From the NCBI GenBank assembly GCA_026692665.1, contig JAPLOF010000013.1, positions 62,001 to 126,000 on the forward strand: DNA of 64,000 nucleotides. The letters run 5' to 3'. Position 1 is the stretch's first letter; each line of letters starts with the position of its first letter. Below, piece by piece: positions 62,915 through 64,000 of the stretch. The stretch is from Planctomycetota bacterium (GTDB lineage: Bacteria; Planctomycetota; UBA1135; GCA-002686595). A program made the translations under genes and the position numbers. The notes below the pieces were generated by a model. The model searched no databases and had not been told where the DNA came from. It saw only the letters and a program-made list of their open reading frames with translations.

Positions 62915-63008
62915 CGCGTCCCGGCAACCCGTCCCACGATCGCCGCTCCTCTCCGGAGGAAGGGGCCGACCTGGCTCGTTCCTCCAGAGCACCCGAGAGA
63001 CTCTCCCC

Positions 63009-64000
63009 ATGCAACGACGACCGACGACCCTGGGCCAGCTGCGTGAATCCGGCTGGCGCTCGCGCACCGTGAAGCAGGAGCTGCGCGACAACCTGATCGC
63101 GCGGCTCCGGTCCGGCGCGCCCATCTTCCCGGGCGTCATCGGCTACGACGAGACGGTGATCCCGCAGGTCGTGAACGCGATCCTCGCGGGCCACGACTTC
63201 ATCCTGCTCGGTCTGCGTGGGCAGGCGAAGACGAGGATCCTGCGCGGACTCGCGGAGCTGCTGGACGCGGAGATCCCGGCCGTGGAGGGCAGCGAGATCC
63301 GCGACGATCCCATGAACCCGGCCGAGGAGCGCACGCGGCGCATGCTCGAGAAGATGGGCGACGACCTGCCCATCACCTGGGTGCCGCGCGCGGAGCGGTA
63401 CCGCGAGAAGCTCGCGACGCCCGACGTCACGATCGCGGACCTGATCGGCGACGTCGATCCGATCAAGGCGGCCACGCGCAAGCTGACGCTGGCGGACCCC
63501 GAGGTCGTGCACTACGGGATCCTGCCGCGCGCGAATCGCGGCATTTTCGCGGTGAACGAGCTGCCGGACCTCGCGGCGCGCATCCAGGTCGGCTTGCTGA
63601 ACATCCTCGAGGAGGGCGACGTCCAGATCCGCGGGTTCCCCGTGCGCCTGCCCCTGGACGTGCAGCTCGTCTTCTCGGCGAACCCCGAGGACTACACGAA
63701 TCGCGGGCGCATCATCACGCCGCTGCGCGACCGCATCAGCTCCCAGATCCTGACGCACTATCCGCGCACGCTGGACCATGCGCTGGCCATCACGGCGCAG
63801 GAGGCCTGGCTCGATCGTGGAGCGGCCGTGCGCGTCGACGTCCCCGAGTGGCTGCGCCAGGCGGTCGAGGAGGTCGCGTTCCGCGCGCGGGCCAGCGAGT
63901 TCGTCGACCAGAACTCGGGCGTCAGCGCGCGCATGACGATATCGCTGCTCGAAGTCGTCGTCTCGAACGCGGAGCGTCGCGCGCTGCGTGCCGGGCGTGC
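63009..64000 (+). CDS. Mg-chelatase-like AAA+ ATPase (partial, 3' end outside window)
   Basis: The first 330 residues are present and the frame is open at the window end. After a short N-terminus ([20 protein letters not shown]) comes an ATPase domain with an altered Walker [14 protein letters not shown] (Ala for the second Gly of GKT-type loops), an insert with [19 protein letters not shown], and [60 protein letters not shown] (Walker B/sensor region). This is the ChlI-like/MoxR-related group of COG1239. The Walker A change seems typical of this group. Its ATPase probably remodels a protein complex; a VWA-type partner often follows. Confidence 0.88.
   Translation, partial: MQRRPTTLGQLRESGWRSRTVKQELRDNLIARLRSGAPIFPGVIGYDETVIPQVVNAILAGHDFILLGLRGQAKTRILRGLAELLDAEIPAVEGSEIRDDPMNPAEERTRRMLEKMGDDLPITWVPRAERYREKLATPDVTIADLIGDVDPIKAATRKLTLADPEVVHYGILPRANRGIFAVNELPDLAARIQVGLLNILEEGDVQIRGFPVRLPLDVQLVFSANPEDYTNRGRIITPLRDRISSQILTHYPRTLDHALAITAQEAWLDRGAAVRVDVPEWLRQAVEEVAFRARASEFVDQNSGVSARMTISLLEVVVSNAERRALRAGR

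Overview
The window comes from a high-GC, Gram-negative-type chromosome that most resembles the Planctomycetota. The main evidence is a set of secreted proteins that end in one recurring cysteine-containing C-terminal module (CPCGN, ALYFQG, FGDGLRC, WYRN motifs). I associate that module with deep planctomycete lineages from memory of such genomes; I could not search. Other support is the abundance of signal peptides and lipoboxes, SEL1 and TPR proteins, a TMTC-like protein and a CarF-type lipid desaturase. No rRNA, tRNA, insertion sequence, phage gene or CRISPR array was seen. Most long antisense reading frames are GC-driven shadows and were left out.

Layout. 1-6.1 kb: secreted module proteins, a TlpA-like lipoprotein whose redox motif contains an in-frame UGA, a decayed gene tail and a GT-C glycosyltransferase. 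6.1-15.5 kb: a seven-gene minus-strand operon with every junction overlapping (glycosyltransferases, ABC exporter, two APH-fold kinases, outer-membrane barrel), probably for making and exporting a surface glycan. 15.8-22.4 kb: a module protein and a beta-helix lipoprotein, then a TetR / membrane protein / CarF operon for plasmalogen-type lipid desaturation. 22.9-33.2 kb: a stress island with a BON protein, a FixL-like haem-PAS kinase and NarL-type regulator, a shortened Hsp20, an Acg-like flavoprotein, a tandem universal stress protein and a P-type ATPase. This gene set resembles the mycobacterial hypoxia/dormancy regulon. 33.4-39.6 kb: paired ATP-grasp ligases and two SEL1 proteins flanking an EAL-HDOD protein. 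39.8-45.5 kb: HupE/UreJ, PpiC and two tandem DUF3604 proteins. 46-64 kb: VOC protein, PrxQ peroxiredoxin with a histone-H1-like tail, GT2 plus MutY, membrane-TPR proteins, a matrixin-type protease, a beta-propeller module protein, TspO, an RNB exonuclease, a DUF1272 protein, a PyrK-like protein, a HIT protein and the start of a Mg-chelatase-like AAA+ ATPase.

The strongest find is the TlpA-like gene at 2519-3694. UGA replaces the first cysteine codon of the WCGPC active site, the reading frame continues with a normal thioredoxin fold, and a perfect 7-bp hairpin with a GGUC loop starts 24 bases after the UGA. That fits a bacterial SECIS element, so the gene most likely encodes a selenoprotein and should be annotated as one CDS rather than two fragments. 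The second notable find is the oxygen-sensing two-component pair, whose second PAS domain keeps the FixL haem histidine and both arginines, set in the stress island beside a symmetric GGGAC/GTCCC site.
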